Source: an uncultured Faecalibacterium sp. (GTDB lineage Bacteria > Bacillota > Clostridia > Oscillospirales > Ruminococcaceae). From it: DNA of 64,000 bases. Under the pieces are notes generated by a model. It saw only the letters and a list, made by a program, of their open reading frames with translations. It searched no databases and was not told where the DNA came from. This document shows positions 1-8,197 of the stretch, piece after piece; positions within the stretch are counted from its first letter, which is position 1; each line of letters opens with the position of its first letter. Made by a program: the position numbers and the translations under genes. Location of the stretch: the NCBI GenBank assembly GCA_934503275.1, contig CAKSVD010000009.1, forward strand, positions 11,362-75,361, in the 5' to 3' direction.

Positions 1-28
1 AAAATTGTATAAAATCGCCCATAGAAAT

Positions 29-63
29 GGAGCCCCGGAACGCCAGCGGCGTTCCGGGGCTCC
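29..63 (-). terminator. 16-bp perfect hairpin after the flavodoxin-like gene
   Basis: The arms at 29-44 and 48-63 are perfectly complementary (16 bp, GC-rich) around a 3-nt loop. It lies just past the stop codon of the minus-strand gene at 79-699. The T-tail on the minus strand is poor (ATTTCTATGG), so it may be an mRNA 3'-end stabiliser rather than a strict intrinsic terminator. Confidence 0.6.
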
Positions 64-78
64 AAATTTATTTATACC

Positions 79-699
79 TCAGCGGATAAAGTTGGTCATG
101 GGGCGGGGCGGGTTCTGCGGGTGGTCGATACCGGCAGCCTTACCGGCCTCGATGCAGTGCAGCAGCCATGCCATGTTGCGGCCCAGTTCCTGCATCACGG
201 CGCAGCCCTCGGCGTCCTGCAGTACCTGTTCGGGGTTGGAGCCGTGCACCATGGCCCAATAGGAGCCGTTGACCAGCGGCATCTGGAAGAACTGGGGGTA
301 CTTGGCCAGCTGGTCAAGGGTGGCGGTGGTGCCGGCGCGGCGGGCAGAGCAGCAGATGGCGGCGGGCTTGTAGGCCAGATACTTGCCGCCCGCGTAGGCC
401 AGACGGTCCATAAAGCTGGTCATGTTGCCCGCAGCGGAGGCGTAGTGCACCGGGCTGCCGAACACAAAGGCGTCGGCGGTCTTGGCCTTCTCAATGGCCT
501 CGTTGACCACGCCGCCGAACACGCACCCGTTGCCGCTGCGGCAGCCGCCGCAGCCGATGCAGCCGCCCACGGGCTGGCCGCCGACGTGCAAGATCTCGGT
601 TTCAATGCCCTGTGCCTTCAGTTCCCCGGCGATGAGGGAAAGGGCGGTGTAGGTGCAGCCCTTCTCGTGGGGGCTGCCGTTGATGAGCAGAACTTTCAT
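79..699 (-). CDS. Flavodoxin-like NAD(P)H-dependent FMN oxidoreductase
   Basis: This 206-residue protein is a flavodoxin-fold reductase of the iron-sulfur flavoprotein/NADPH-dependent FMN reductase type. The N-terminus MKVLLINGSPHEKGCT is the usual beta-strand plus phosphate-binding loop for FMN. A cysteine cluster, GCIGCGGCRSGNGC at about residues 46-59, matches the compact Cys motif of this family, although the spacing does not prove a 4Fe-4S site. FGSPVHYASAAGNM at about 80-93 is the second FMN loop. The start is set by AAAGGAG just upstream. It is monocistronic, divergent from rsmD, with its own promoter. The physiological electron acceptor is unknown. Confidence 0.8.
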   Translation of the reverse strand: MKVLLINGSPHEKGCTYTALSLIAGELKAQGIETEILHVGGQPVGGCIGCGGCRSGNGCVFGGVVNEAIEKAKTADAFVFGSPVHYASAAGNMTSFMDRLAYAGGKYLAYKPAAICCSARRAGTTATLDQLAKYPQFFQMPLVNGSYWAMVHGSNPEQVLQDAEGCAVMQELGRNMAWLLHCIEAGKAAGIDHPQNPPRPMTNFIR

Positions 700-755
700 G
701 CTGTATACTCTCCTTTACTGAAATGCGCCGTAAAATGCGCAATATTGCTGCTATG

Positions 756-784
756 ATTGTAGCACAAAGCCGCCCGCAGCGCAA
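756..784 (-). promoter_or_regulatory. Promoter of the flavodoxin-like gene
   Basis: Reading the minus strand, TTGCGC is followed after 17 nt by TACAAT, about 55 nt upstream of the start codon. The -10 and spacing are good and the -35 is moderate. Confidence 0.5.
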
Positions 785-793
785 TGCGGGCTC

Positions 794-822
794 TTGACAA
801 TGCTATGCAGTTGGGAGATAAT
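794..822 (+). promoter_or_regulatory. Promoter of rsmD
   Basis: A perfect -35 TTGACA is followed by a 17-nt spacer and GATAAT, with the rsmD start about 65 nt downstream. It is back to back with the minus-strand flavodoxin promoter. Confidence 0.7.
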
Positions 823-887
823 AAAGGATACGAAAGAGTTAAAACCGGCTGCCGCGGGGGCGGCAGCTACGGCAAGGAGGTAACATC

Positions 888-1463
888 ATGCGCGTGATCG
901 CAGGAGAAGCCCGGGGCCGCAGGCTGGAAGCACTGCCCGGCACCGATGTGACCCGCCCCACCCTCTCGCAGGTAAAGGAGGCGATGTTCAGCATCGTACA
1001 GTTCGATCTGCCCGGGGCCCGGGTGCTGGATCTGTATGCCGGCAGCGGCCAGCTGGGCATCGAGGCGCTCAGCCGGGGTGCGGCCCGGTGCGTCTTTCTG
1101 GACGAGAGCCGGGAGGCCGTAAGCATCGTGATGCGCAACTGCAAGGCCTGCGGCGTGTTCGACCGCAGCCGGGTGAATATCGGCGAGGCTGCGCGGTTTT
1201 TATCGGCCTGCCGGGAGCAGTTCGATCTGGTGCTGCTGGATCCACCCTTCCGCGGCGGCACGCTGGAAAAGATCCTGCCTGCCGTGGAAAAGTGCGTTGC
1301 CCCCGGCGGCATTGTGCTGTGCGAGAGCGAAACAGGCATCGTGCTGCCCGCGCAGGCGGGCAGTCTGACCCTGCAGAAGCAGTATAAATACGGCAAGGTG
1401 CTGCTGTGGAAGTACACAAAGCCCATGCAGCCCGCCGCTGAGCAGGAGGGAGAAGCCTTATGA
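888..1463 (+). CDS. rsmD: 16S rRNA (guanine-N2)-methyltransferase RsmD
   Basis: At 191 residues this is the usual length for RsmD, which methylates G966 (E. coli numbering) of 16S rRNA using S-adenosylmethionine during 30S assembly. The SAM-binding loop LDLYAGSGQLGIEAL is at about residues 47-61 and the catalytic DPPF motif is at 118-121, as in N2-guanine and N6-adenine methyltransferases. The N-terminus MRVIAGEARGR is characteristic. AAGGAGG lies 6-7 nt before the ATG. The stop codon overlaps the next gene start (ATGA). In many Firmicutes coaD follows rsmD; here a small coiled-coil gene takes that place. Confidence 0.93.
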   Translation: MRVIAGEARGRRLEALPGTDVTRPTLSQVKEAMFSIVQFDLPGARVLDLYAGSGQLGIEALSRGAARCVFLDESREAVSIVMRNCKACGVFDRSRVNIGEAARFLSACREQFDLVLLDPPFRGGTLEKILPAVEKCVAPGGIVLCESETGIVLPAQAGSLTLQKQYKYGKVLLWKYTKPMQPAAEQEGEAL

Positions 1464-1921
1464 ACGTGAACGAACTTTTGGATACCATTGAGGATGCACT
1501 GGAAGAGAGCGCAAGTGTGCCCCTTTCCGGCGGTAAGCGCATCGTGGATGTGGAGCAGATCCGGGATTATCTGGACGAGGTGCGGGCGGCTCTGCCCGGC
1601 GAACTGCGGCAGGCGCAGCAGATCGTGAACGACCGGGCGCAGATCGTAGACAGCGCCAACGCACAGGCACAGGCCATCGTGAAAAAGGCCGAGGAGCGTG
1701 CCCGCATTCTGGTCAGTGACGCCGAGATCGTCAAGGCTGCCCAGCAGCGCGCGACTGAGATCACCGTTGCAGCCCAGACCGAGGCACGCACCCTGCGCCA
1801 GACCGTGACCGACTACTGCGAGAATATGCTGCGCACCACCGAGGACACCATGGTGGAAAACGCTGCACAGGTCAAAAACATCCGTAACAGCCTGCGCCAG
1901 ACCGCCAAGAAAAACGGCTGA
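1460..1921 (+). CDS. Small coiled-coil protein of unknown function
   Basis: This 153-residue acidic protein is translationally coupled to rsmD by a 4-bp ATGA overlap. After a short N-terminal segment (about 1-45) it is almost entirely predicted coiled coil, with heptad-like runs rich in Ala, Gln, Glu and Arg from about residue 50 to 150. This resembles F0F1 ATP synthase b-subunit-like or DivIVA-like stalks, but there is no N-terminal membrane helix or DivIVA signature. It has no Cys or catalytic motif. Position after rsmD suggests a housekeeping role, but I cannot assign a function. Confidence 0.75.
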   Translation: MNVNELLDTIEDALEESASVPLSGGKRIVDVEQIRDYLDEVRAALPGELRQAQQIVNDRAQIVDSANAQAQAIVKKAEERARILVSDAEIVKAAQQRATEITVAAQTEARTLRQTVTDYCENMLRTTEDTMVENAAQVKNIRNSLRQTAKKNG

Positions 1922-1966
1922 TAACGGCCAACTTTCCACACAAATTCCACAGATTGCGGATAACAA

Positions 1967-2008
1967 AGTCCCTGCGAGCAAAAATGACGGCTCACAGGGA
2001 CTTTTTTT
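1967..2008 (+). terminator. Intrinsic terminator after the rsmD operon
   Basis: GTCCCTG (1968-1974) pairs with CAGGGAC (1995-2001), with a further inner GAGC/GCTC pairing, and is followed by seven T residues. It separates the rsmD pair from the dcw cluster. Confidence 0.85.
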
Positions 2009-2043
2009 GTGGATTTTTGCGGCAAAAAGCCGCCCGAAAACCC

Positions 2044-2072
2044 TTGCATTCACGAACTTGATTTGCTACAAT
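2044..2072 (+). promoter_or_regulatory. Promoter of the dcw (mraZ) operon
   Basis: TTGCAT is followed after exactly 17 nt by TACAAT, 78 nt upstream of the mraZ ATG. The MraZ operator repeats begin 14 nt after the -10, so MraZ binding would overlap the start of the transcript. Confidence 0.75.
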
Positions 2073-2085
2073 AAAGATGTATCAG

Positions 2086-2110
2086 TGGGGCAAAGTGGGT
2101 AAAAGTAGGG
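2086..2110 (+). promoter_or_regulatory. MraZ operator: three TGGGN repeats
   Basis: TGGGG, TGGGT and TAGGG occur at 2086, 2096 and 2106, each separated by exactly 5 nt. MraZ proteins are known to bind TGGGN direct repeats with this spacing in front of their own operon. Placement just downstream of the promoter supports autorepression of the dcw cluster. Confidence 0.8.
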
Positions 2111-2149
2111 CACACGCCCTGAAAACGCCCCTGAAAGGGGGAGCAGCGC

Positions 2150-2569
2150 ATGTTTTTTGGCCGTTATGATTACACCATCGATGCCAAGGGGCGACTGAAC
2201 TTCCCCGCAAAATTCCGCGACGCCATGGGCGAGAGCTTCGTGGTGCTGGAATGGGTGGACAGCTGCCTGTTCGCACTGCCCATGGAGGAAGTCCAGCGGC
2301 TGGCGGACAAGCTGGAAAGCGATGAGTTGATGGACAGCTGGGCCATCTCCGGCGATCTGTTCAGCACCGCCTGCGAGGTGGTGCCGGACAAGCAGGGACG
2401 CATCCTGCTGCCCGCAGAGCTGCGCGCCTACGCCGGGCTGGAAAAGGATGTGACCATCATCGGCAACCGCAACCACGCCGAGATCTGGGCCACCGAGGTC
2501 TGGAACGCCCGCCGCGCCGCCGTGACCAACGACCAGCGCGCCGAACGGCTGCGCAAGCTGCACCTCTGA
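2150..2569 (+). CDS. mraZ: Transcriptional regulator MraZ
   Basis: This 139-residue AbrB-fold protein opens with MFFGRYDYTIDAKGRLNFPAKFR, split here as the MFFGRYDYTIDAKGRL and NFPAKFR blocks typical of MraZ. A second SpoVT/AbrB-type half (DKQGRILLPAELRAYA at about residues 82-97) follows. MraZ forms ring oligomers, binds TGGGN repeats and represses the dcw operon; three such repeats lie 40-65 nt upstream of the start. The ribosome site AAAGGGGGAG precedes the ATG. It is the first gene of the cluster and its stop overlaps an upstream possible rsmH start by one base. Confidence 0.96.
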   Translation: MFFGRYDYTIDAKGRLNFPAKFRDAMGESFVVLEWVDSCLFALPMEEVQRLADKLESDELMDSWAISGDLFSTACEVVPDKQGRILLPAELRAYAGLEKDVTIIGNRNHAEIWATEVWNARRAAVTNDQRAERLRKLHL

Positions 2570-2604
2570 TGCAAAAAACTAAACCGAGAAAGGAGGCCGT
2601 GCCA

Positions 2605-3570
2605 ATGGCCTTTGAAGAACAGCAGCCCTTTGACCCGGCCTCGTTTGAGCATATCCCCGTTTTGCTGAACGAGTGCCTGACAGGGCTTGCCATCGACCCG
2701 GCGGGCACCTATCTGGACGGCACCGCCGGCGGCGCGGGACATTCCCGCCAGATCGCCTTGCGGCTGGACGCCGCCAAGGGCGGCAGGCTCATCTCGCTGG
2801 ATCAGGATCCGGACGCGGTGCAGACCGCGCGCTCCCGTCTGGCCGGGCTGCCTGCCACCGTGGTGCAGATCAACTTCCGCTATGCGGGACAGGCGCTGGA
2901 GCAGCTGGGCATTGAAAAGATCAACGGCGCACTGCTGGATCTTGGCGTTTCCAGCCACCAGCTGGACGATGCCGCCCGGGGCTTTTCCTACCGGGCAGAC
3001 GCACCGCTGGATATGCGCATGAGCCAGCAGGGCGAGACCGCCGCAGACCTTGTGAACACCGAAAGCCGCGAGGAACTGGCCCGCATCCTGCGGGATTACG
3101 GCGAGGAGCCCTACGCATGGCAGATCGCAGGAAAGATCGTGGAGGCGCGGGAAACCGCTCCCATCCTGACTACCCTGCAGCTGGCAGATATTGTAGCAAG
3201 CGCTATGCCCCCGGCAGAGCGCCGCAAGAATAAGAACCCCTCCCGCCGCACCTTTCAGGCACTGCGTATTGCAGTGAACCACGAGTTGGATGCGCTGGAG
3301 GAGGGCTTGGATACCATTTTTGATCACCTTGCACCGGGCGGCCGGTTGTGCGTGATCACCTTCCACTCTCTGGAGGACCGGCTGGTCAAGAACAAGTTCC
3401 GCCGCTGGTCCACAGCCTGTACCTGCCCGCCGGAGTTTCCGGTGTGTATATGCGGCGGCAAGGCAAAGGCAAAGCTTATCACCCGCAAACCCATTGAAGC
3501 TGATACGCAGGAACTGGAGGAGAACCGGCGCAGCCGTTCCGCCCACCTGCGTGTATTGGAAAAATGCTGA
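2605..3570 (+). CDS. rsmH: 16S rRNA (cytosine(1402)-N(4))-methyltransferase RsmH
   Basis: RsmH (MraW) adds the N4-methyl group to C1402 of 16S rRNA. The SAM motif YLDGTAGGAGHS, the LLDLGVSSHQLD block and the C-terminal TFHSLEDRLVKN block are all present. The chosen ATG at 2605 gives 321 residues, close to the family norm, and has AAGGAGG 8 nt upstream. An in-frame ATG at 2569, overlapping the mraZ stop, would add 12 residues but lacks a ribosome site. A Cys-rich segment near the C-terminus (CTCPPEFPVCICGG) is common in Firmicute RsmH. Confidence 0.94.
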   Translation: MAFEEQQPFDPASFEHIPVLLNECLTGLAIDPAGTYLDGTAGGAGHSRQIALRLDAAKGGRLISLDQDPDAVQTARSRLAGLPATVVQINFRYAGQALEQLGIEKINGALLDLGVSSHQLDDAARGFSYRADAPLDMRMSQQGETAADLVNTESREELARILRDYGEEPYAWQIAGKIVEARETAPILTTLQLADIVASAMPPAERRKNKNPSRRTFQALRIAVNHELDALEEGLDTIFDHLAPGGRLCVITFHSLEDRLVKNKFRRWSTACTCPPEFPVCICGGKAKAKLITRKPIEADTQELEENRRSRSAHLRVLEKC

Positions 3571-3609
3571 GATGCCGGAAGCACCGGCATTGTGAGGAGG
3601 AGAGAAACC

Positions 3610-4089
3610 ATGGGTCAGCCAGCATATGATCGTAACGCGGTGCGCCGCCGCAGGGCACCGCAGCCGCAGCGCAAAGCAAACCTGCGGGTAGCAAAGGGCG
3701 GCAAGCGGCGGTTGAACCCGCTGCAGGCCGCCGTACATAACGCCATGAATCTGGTGGCGGCAGCACTGCTGGTGGGCTTTGCCATCAGTCTGCTGTGGAG
3801 CGAGGCACAGTTGGTGGAACTGAACGACCAGATCCAGGCCACCAAGGCGCAGCTAGTCAGCGAGCAGAGCCAGTATACCTACTACAACAGCACCCTGAAC
3901 AGCAAGACCAACATTGCCAGCGTGGAGGAGACCGCAGGGCGGCTGGGTCTGATGAAAGTAGACCCCAGCCAGATCACCTACATCCGCTTGGGCGAAAGCG
4001 GCGCACTGGTGCGCCGGGAGTCCACCGTGCGGCAATGGACCGACTTTTTGTACACCGGCGCGGTGAACATTCTGGGCACCGTGAGATAA
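3610..4089 (+). CDS. ftsL: Cell division protein FtsL-like
   Basis: Identified mainly by position between rsmH and the class B PBP, and by topology: a basic cytoplasmic N-terminus (about residues 1-45), one transmembrane helix (about 46-63), then a short periplasmic coiled coil (64-95) and the conserved VEETAGRLGLMKVDPSQITYI-type block, whose start reads VEETAGRLGLMKVDP. FtsL forms the FtsQLB-type complex that activates septal synthesis. The ATG at 3610 follows AGGAGGAG by 7 nt; a start at 3592 would sit inside the ribosome site. Sequence is poorly conserved, as usual for FtsL. Confidence 0.8.
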   Translation: MGQPAYDRNAVRRRRAPQPQRKANLRVAKGGKRRLNPLQAAVHNAMNLVAAALLVGFAISLLWSEAQLVELNDQIQATKAQLVSEQSQYTYYNSTLNSKTNIASVEETAGRLGLMKVDPSQITYIRLGESGALVRRESTVRQWTDFLYTGAVNILGTVR

Positions 4090-4096
4090 ACGAAGA

Positions 4097-4122
4097 AAGC
4101 GTGCGGCAGCGCACGCTTTTTT
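4097..4122 (+). terminator. Terminator or attenuator between ftsL and the PBP gene
   Basis: AAAGCGTGC (4097-4105) pairs with GCACGCTTT (4111-4119) and continues into a six-T run. It sits inside the dcw cluster, so it probably causes partial termination and lowers expression of the distal genes. Confidence 0.75.
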
Positions 4123-4202
4123 CGGTTTATGGACACCGCAGTCTGAACAAATAACAGCGCAGGGCGCGCGGAATGCAGTGCACGCCCCGCAGGAGAAAAC
4201 CG

Positions 4203-6680
4203 ATGCAAGAACCTTTCCGTAACAAAAAAAGCAGGGGCTACCGCCTGCGTCCGGCCTCCGGACGGGACCGGCTGGACAGCCGGGTGCGGCGGCTTTGCAG
4301 CCGTCTGGGCATCCTTGCGGTGGTGGCGGCGGCCGCCATCGTCATTCGCAGCCTGTATAATATCCAGATCGTCCACGGGGCCGAGTACCGCCAGTACGCC
4401 GCCCAGCAGCAGCTGCTGGATACCACCATCAAGGCCACCCGCGGCGAGATCTATGATGCTTCCGGCATCACCCTTGCCTCCACCAGCGTGGTGTGGACCA
4501 TCTGGGCAGACCCCAGCTACAGCAGCATCCTTTATACCAGCAAGACCAACGATGACGGCACTGTGACCAAAACGCTGGACCCCGCCATGTGCGCCGAGGT
4601 GAGCCGGGAGCTGACGTTGCGTCTGCTCTCCGGGGACGGCGAAAGCATGGACAGCGTGGACACCTCCTCGGCAGAGTATCAGCAGCAGTACCAGACCGTG
4701 TACGATGCACTTTCCCGGCTGGATTCTGCCTATGTCACCCTTGCCACCAAGGTGAACAACGCGGTGAAGCTTTCCATTGAAAAATACGTCGCCAGCTTCA
4801 ACAAGACGCACAAAAAGGCCACCGATACCTCCCGCAAGGGGCGCATCTCGGTGTCCTCGGAAAAAAGCTTCCAGCGCAACTACCCCTACGGCGCCTTTGC
4901 CGCAGCGGTGCTGGGCTTTACGGATGCGGACGGCATTGGCACCTACGGACTGGAAAAATCCTACCAGTCCACCTTGGCCGGTGTGGATGGCCGCACGATC
5001 ACCCAGCGCAACGCGGTGGGCAACGCCATTGCAGACGCCAACGCCACCACATTTGCCGCCAAGGACGGCTCCAATCTGGTGCTGTCGCTGGATGTGAACG
5101 TGCAGGAGATCGCAGAGCGGTACCTGAACGAGGCCATTGCGGCCAACACGGTGGAAAACCGCGGCTGCGCCATTGTGATGAACGTCAAGACCGGCGCCAT
5201 CCTTGCCATGGCCTCCAAGCCGGACTTTGACCCCAACGACCCGCTGAACTACACCGCCAATGAGGCTTACCTCAACGAACTGGTGCACGCAGAGCCGGAA
5301 CTTTACGGCATCTATAAAAAAGATGCCGACGGCAACTACATCACCGACGAGCAGGGCAATAAAATTCTGGACGAGGAAGCGGACTATTCCGGCTACTACC
5401 GGGATATCCTGTGGAAGAACAAGACCATCACCGAGTTGTACTACCCGGGCTCTGTGTTCAAGGTCATCACCTCCGCCATGGGCATCGACTCCGGTGTGGC
5501 CACCATGAACACCACCTTTACCTGCTCCGGCGCCTACGGTGTGGCCAAGGAGACCTACCACTGCGCCGGGCGCAAGGCGCACGGCACCATCAACATGGCC
5601 GAGGCACTGCGCAAAAGCTGCAACCTCTACTACATCCAGCTGGGGCAGCGCGTCGGGTCGCAGCAGTTCTATAACTACTTCGATGCCTTCGGCTTTACCG
5701 CCCGCACCGGGGTCGACCTGCCCAGTGAGACCAACTTTATGCAGTACTACCGCGCCGACCAGCTGGGCGAGGTGCAGTTGGCCTCCTCCTCCTTCGGTCA
5801 GGCCATGGCCATTACCCCGCTGCAGATGTGCACCGCCGTTGCGGCCACCGTCAACGGCGGGTATCTGGTCACCCCCCATGTGGTGGATAAGATCACCGAT
5901 GCCAACGGCAACGTCATTCAGGAGATCGGCGCAAACGTGCGCCGTCAGGTCATCAGCCAGAGCGCCAGCGAGGTCATCCGGCAGATGATGGAGTACGAGG
6001 TGGGCAACGGCACCGGCGGCGGCAAAAACGCCTATGTGTCCGGCTACCGCATCGGCGGCAAGTCCGGTACTTCCGAGCAGCTGAATATGCACCGCCGCGC
6101 CGACGGCGACTATAAAAAGGTAGCCTCCTTTGTGGCAGTGCTGCCCGCCAACGACCCGGAAATTCTCGTCTACGTCATGCTGGACGACCCCAACAACGCC
6201 CGGACGGACTATTCTTCCATCCTTGCAGCCCCTGTGGCGGGCAATATCATCAGCGAGGTGGCTCCCTATCTGGGCATTGCCACCGACGGCGAGGACCGCA
6301 GCGGCACCATCGTCACCGTGCCCAACCTTGTGGGCACCGAGTGGAGCAACGCGCAGGTGCAGCTGAACATTCAGGGCCTGAAGCATCAGCTGCAGGAGAG
6401 CCAGAGCAGCCAGTCCGCTGCCCCGGTCACCTACCAGTACCCCCACGCGGGGAGCAAGGTGCCCTACGGCACCACCATCTACCTGTATACCGATACCTAC
6501 GAGGGCAGCCGCACCGAGGTGCCGGATGTGACCGGCAAGAGCCCGGACTTTGCCCGCCAGATGCTGAGCGCCGCCGGGCTGAACTGCGTGGTGGAAGGCA
6601 GCGGTACGGTGCAGGCGCAAAGCGCCGAGCCCGGCTCCAGCGTGCAGCGCGGCACCATCATCACCCTGACCTGCGGGTAA
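4203..6680 (+). CDS. ftsI: Class B penicillin-binding protein (FtsI/SpoVD type) with two PASTA domains
   Basis: This is a septal transpeptidase of 825 residues. It has an N-terminal anchor (about 33-55), a PBP dimerisation domain, a transpeptidase domain with the nucleophile motif S417-V-F-K, S472-C-N and K620-S-G, and two C-terminal PASTA domains (about 700-825, starting near VPNLVG and VPDVTG). PASTA tails are typical of SpoVD and Gram-positive PBP2x-like enzymes. The ATG at 4203 follows AGGAG by 7 nt; an ATG at 4173 lacks a ribosome site. There is a hairpin terminator between ftsL and this gene. Whether it serves division, sporulation or both cannot be told from sequence. Confidence 0.93.
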   Translation: MQEPFRNKKSRGYRLRPASGRDRLDSRVRRLCSRLGILAVVAAAAIVIRSLYNIQIVHGAEYRQYAAQQQLLDTTIKATRGEIYDASGITLASTSVVWTIWADPSYSSILYTSKTNDDGTVTKTLDPAMCAEVSRELTLRLLSGDGESMDSVDTSSAEYQQQYQTVYDALSRLDSAYVTLATKVNNAVKLSIEKYVASFNKTHKKATDTSRKGRISVSSEKSFQRNYPYGAFAAAVLGFTDADGIGTYGLEKSYQSTLAGVDGRTITQRNAVGNAIADANATTFAAKDGSNLVLSLDVNVQEIAERYLNEAIAANTVENRGCAIVMNVKTGAILAMASKPDFDPNDPLNYTANEAYLNELVHAEPELYGIYKKDADGNYITDEQGNKILDEEADYSGYYRDILWKNKTITELYYPGSVFKVITSAMGIDSGVATMNTTFTCSGAYGVAKETYHCAGRKAHGTINMAEALRKSCNLYYIQLGQRVGSQQFYNYFDAFGFTARTGVDLPSETNFMQYYRADQLGEVQLASSSFGQAMAITPLQMCTAVAATVNGGYLVTPHVVDKITDANGNVIQEIGANVRRQVISQSASEVIRQMMEYEVGNGTGGGKNAYVSGYRIGGKSGTSEQLNMHRRADGDYKKVASFVAVLPANDPEILVYVMLDDPNNARTDYSSILAAPVAGNIISEVAPYLGIATDGEDRSGTIVTVPNLVGTEWSNAQVQLNIQGLKHQLQESQSSQSAAPVTYQYPHAGSKVPYGTTIYLYTDTYEGSRTEVPDVTGKSPDFARQMLSAAGLNCVVEGSGTVQAQSAEPGSSVQRGTIITLTCG

Positions 6681-6786
6681 AACAGCTTTTTCGGCATCTT
6701 CGCCCAAGGCTTTCAGCATAAAGCACTGCCGCAAGGCAGTGACGGATGAGGGTGCAGGATTCAATAGAATGAGAGGGGATAGAACA

Positions 6787-8169
6787 ATGGAAAAGATCCA
6801 TGCAAGCAAGCTTCTGGCAGGGCTGGTGCCTGCCGGAAAACTGACCAGTGACCCGGAGGTGGAACTGGTCACCACCGACAGCCGCGAGGTAAAGCCCGGC
6901 TGCATTTTTGTGGCCTTCCCCGGCGAGCGGTTCGACGGCCATGATTTCGCCGCCCGTGCGCTGGAGCAGGGCGCGGCGTATGTGGTGGTCAACCACCCGG
7001 TGCCCGGTGTGCCGGAGGAAAAGGCCATCCTTTGCCCGGACAGCTACCACGCTATGATGGTGATGGGCGCAAACTACCGCAGCCAGTACCACCCCAAGAT
7101 GGTGGGCGTGACCGGTAGCGTGGGCAAGACCACCACCAAGCAGATGACCTACGCCGCCCTGAGCGGCTTTGGCGAGACCATCAAGACCGAGGGCAACCAG
7201 AACAATGAACTGGGAATGCCCCGCACCCTGATGCGGCTGGAAAGCAGCACCGAGTACGCGGTCATCGAGATGGGCATGAGCCATGCGGGCGAGATCGACC
7301 GTCTGGTGCGGGCAGCACGCCCGGATGTGGGCATCATCACCTGCATCGGCGTGTCTCACATCGGCAATCTGGGCAGTCAGGAGAACATCTGCAAGGCAAA
7401 GCTGGAGATCTGCAACGGTCTGCCGGAGGGCGCGCCGCTGGTGCTGAACTACGATGACCCCTTCCTGCGCAAGGCAGCGCTGCCCGCCCATGTGCGCCCG
7501 GTGTGGTTCAGCCTGAGCGATGAAAACGCAGACGTCTGCGCCCTGTCCATCCGGCAGGAGACTGACGGCATGAGTTTTGTACTGGAGGATCAGGAGCACG
7601 GCACCTTTGTGGTGAACATCCCCGCCATGGGACGCCACAATGTGGCCAACGCCTTGGCCGCCTACTGCGCCGCCACCCGTCTGGGGTGCGACGCCAAGAA
7701 GGTCATCCGGGGGCTTTCCAACTTTGAGCAGACCGGCCGCCGCCAGAAGGTGGTGGACAGCAACGGCGTGACCGTCATCGAGGACTGCTACAACGCAAAC
7801 CCGGACAGTATGAAGGCTGCGCTGGCCATGTTCAAGGATTTCCCCTGCAAGCGCCGCTTTGCCCTGCTGGGCGATATGCTGGAGCTGGGCGAACTGAGCC
7901 GCGAGGCACACGAGGAGTTGGGACGTCTTGCCGCCGAGAGCGGACTGTACTGCCTGATCACCTACGGCGAGCAGGCCAAGCGCACCGCCGTGGTGGCTGC
8001 CGCCAAGGGGGTAGAGACCCTGCACGCAGAAAATTACCGCGAGGCTGCCGACGCTTTGCTGGACCGGGTGCAGCCCGGCGATGCCGTTTTGGTAAAGGCC
8101 AGCCACGGTATGGCACTGGAAAAGGTGCTGGATATCTTCTACGAAGAGCATAAAGAAGCGGAAGTATAA
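6787..8169 (+). CDS. murF: UDP-N-acetylmuramoyl-tripeptide--D-alanyl-D-alanine ligase MurF
   Basis: MurF adds D-Ala-D-Ala to the UDP-MurNAc tripeptide in the cytoplasm, using ATP. The three Mur ligase domains are present in 460 residues: an N-terminal UDP-binding domain, a central ATPase with P-loop TGSVGKTTTK (about 109-118), and a C-terminal domain beginning with the typical EDCYNANPDSMKAAL-like block. The start at 6787 has GAGAGGGG 8 nt upstream; a start at 6739 is possible but unsupported. murF precedes the degenerate mraY, as in a standard cluster, but murE is displaced far downstream. Confidence 0.95.
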   Translation: MEKIHASKLLAGLVPAGKLTSDPEVELVTTDSREVKPGCIFVAFPGERFDGHDFAARALEQGAAYVVVNHPVPGVPEEKAILCPDSYHAMMVMGANYRSQYHPKMVGVTGSVGKTTTKQMTYAALSGFGETIKTEGNQNNELGMPRTLMRLESSTEYAVIEMGMSHAGEIDRLVRAARPDVGIITCIGVSHIGNLGSQENICKAKLEICNGLPEGAPLVLNYDDPFLRKAALPAHVRPVWFSLSDENADVCALSIRQETDGMSFVLEDQEHGTFVVNIPAMGRHNVANALAAYCAATRLGCDAKKVIRGLSNFEQTGRRQKVVDSNGVTVIEDCYNANPDSMKAALAMFKDFPCKRRFALLGDMLELGELSREAHEELGRLAAESGLYCLITYGEQAKRTAVVAAAKGVETLHAENYREAADALLDRVQPGDAVLVKASHGMALEKVLDIFYEEHKEAEV

Positions 8170-8197
8170 CTATCTGGCGAAATGGAGTGTCTGATCT

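Noticed and set aside
3978..7028. A 1016-codon open frame on the minus strand opposite ftsL, the PBP and murF
   Set aside because: It is a by-product of GC-rich codons in the strongly supported plus-strand genes. It has no ribosome site, no family motifs and low-complexity composition.
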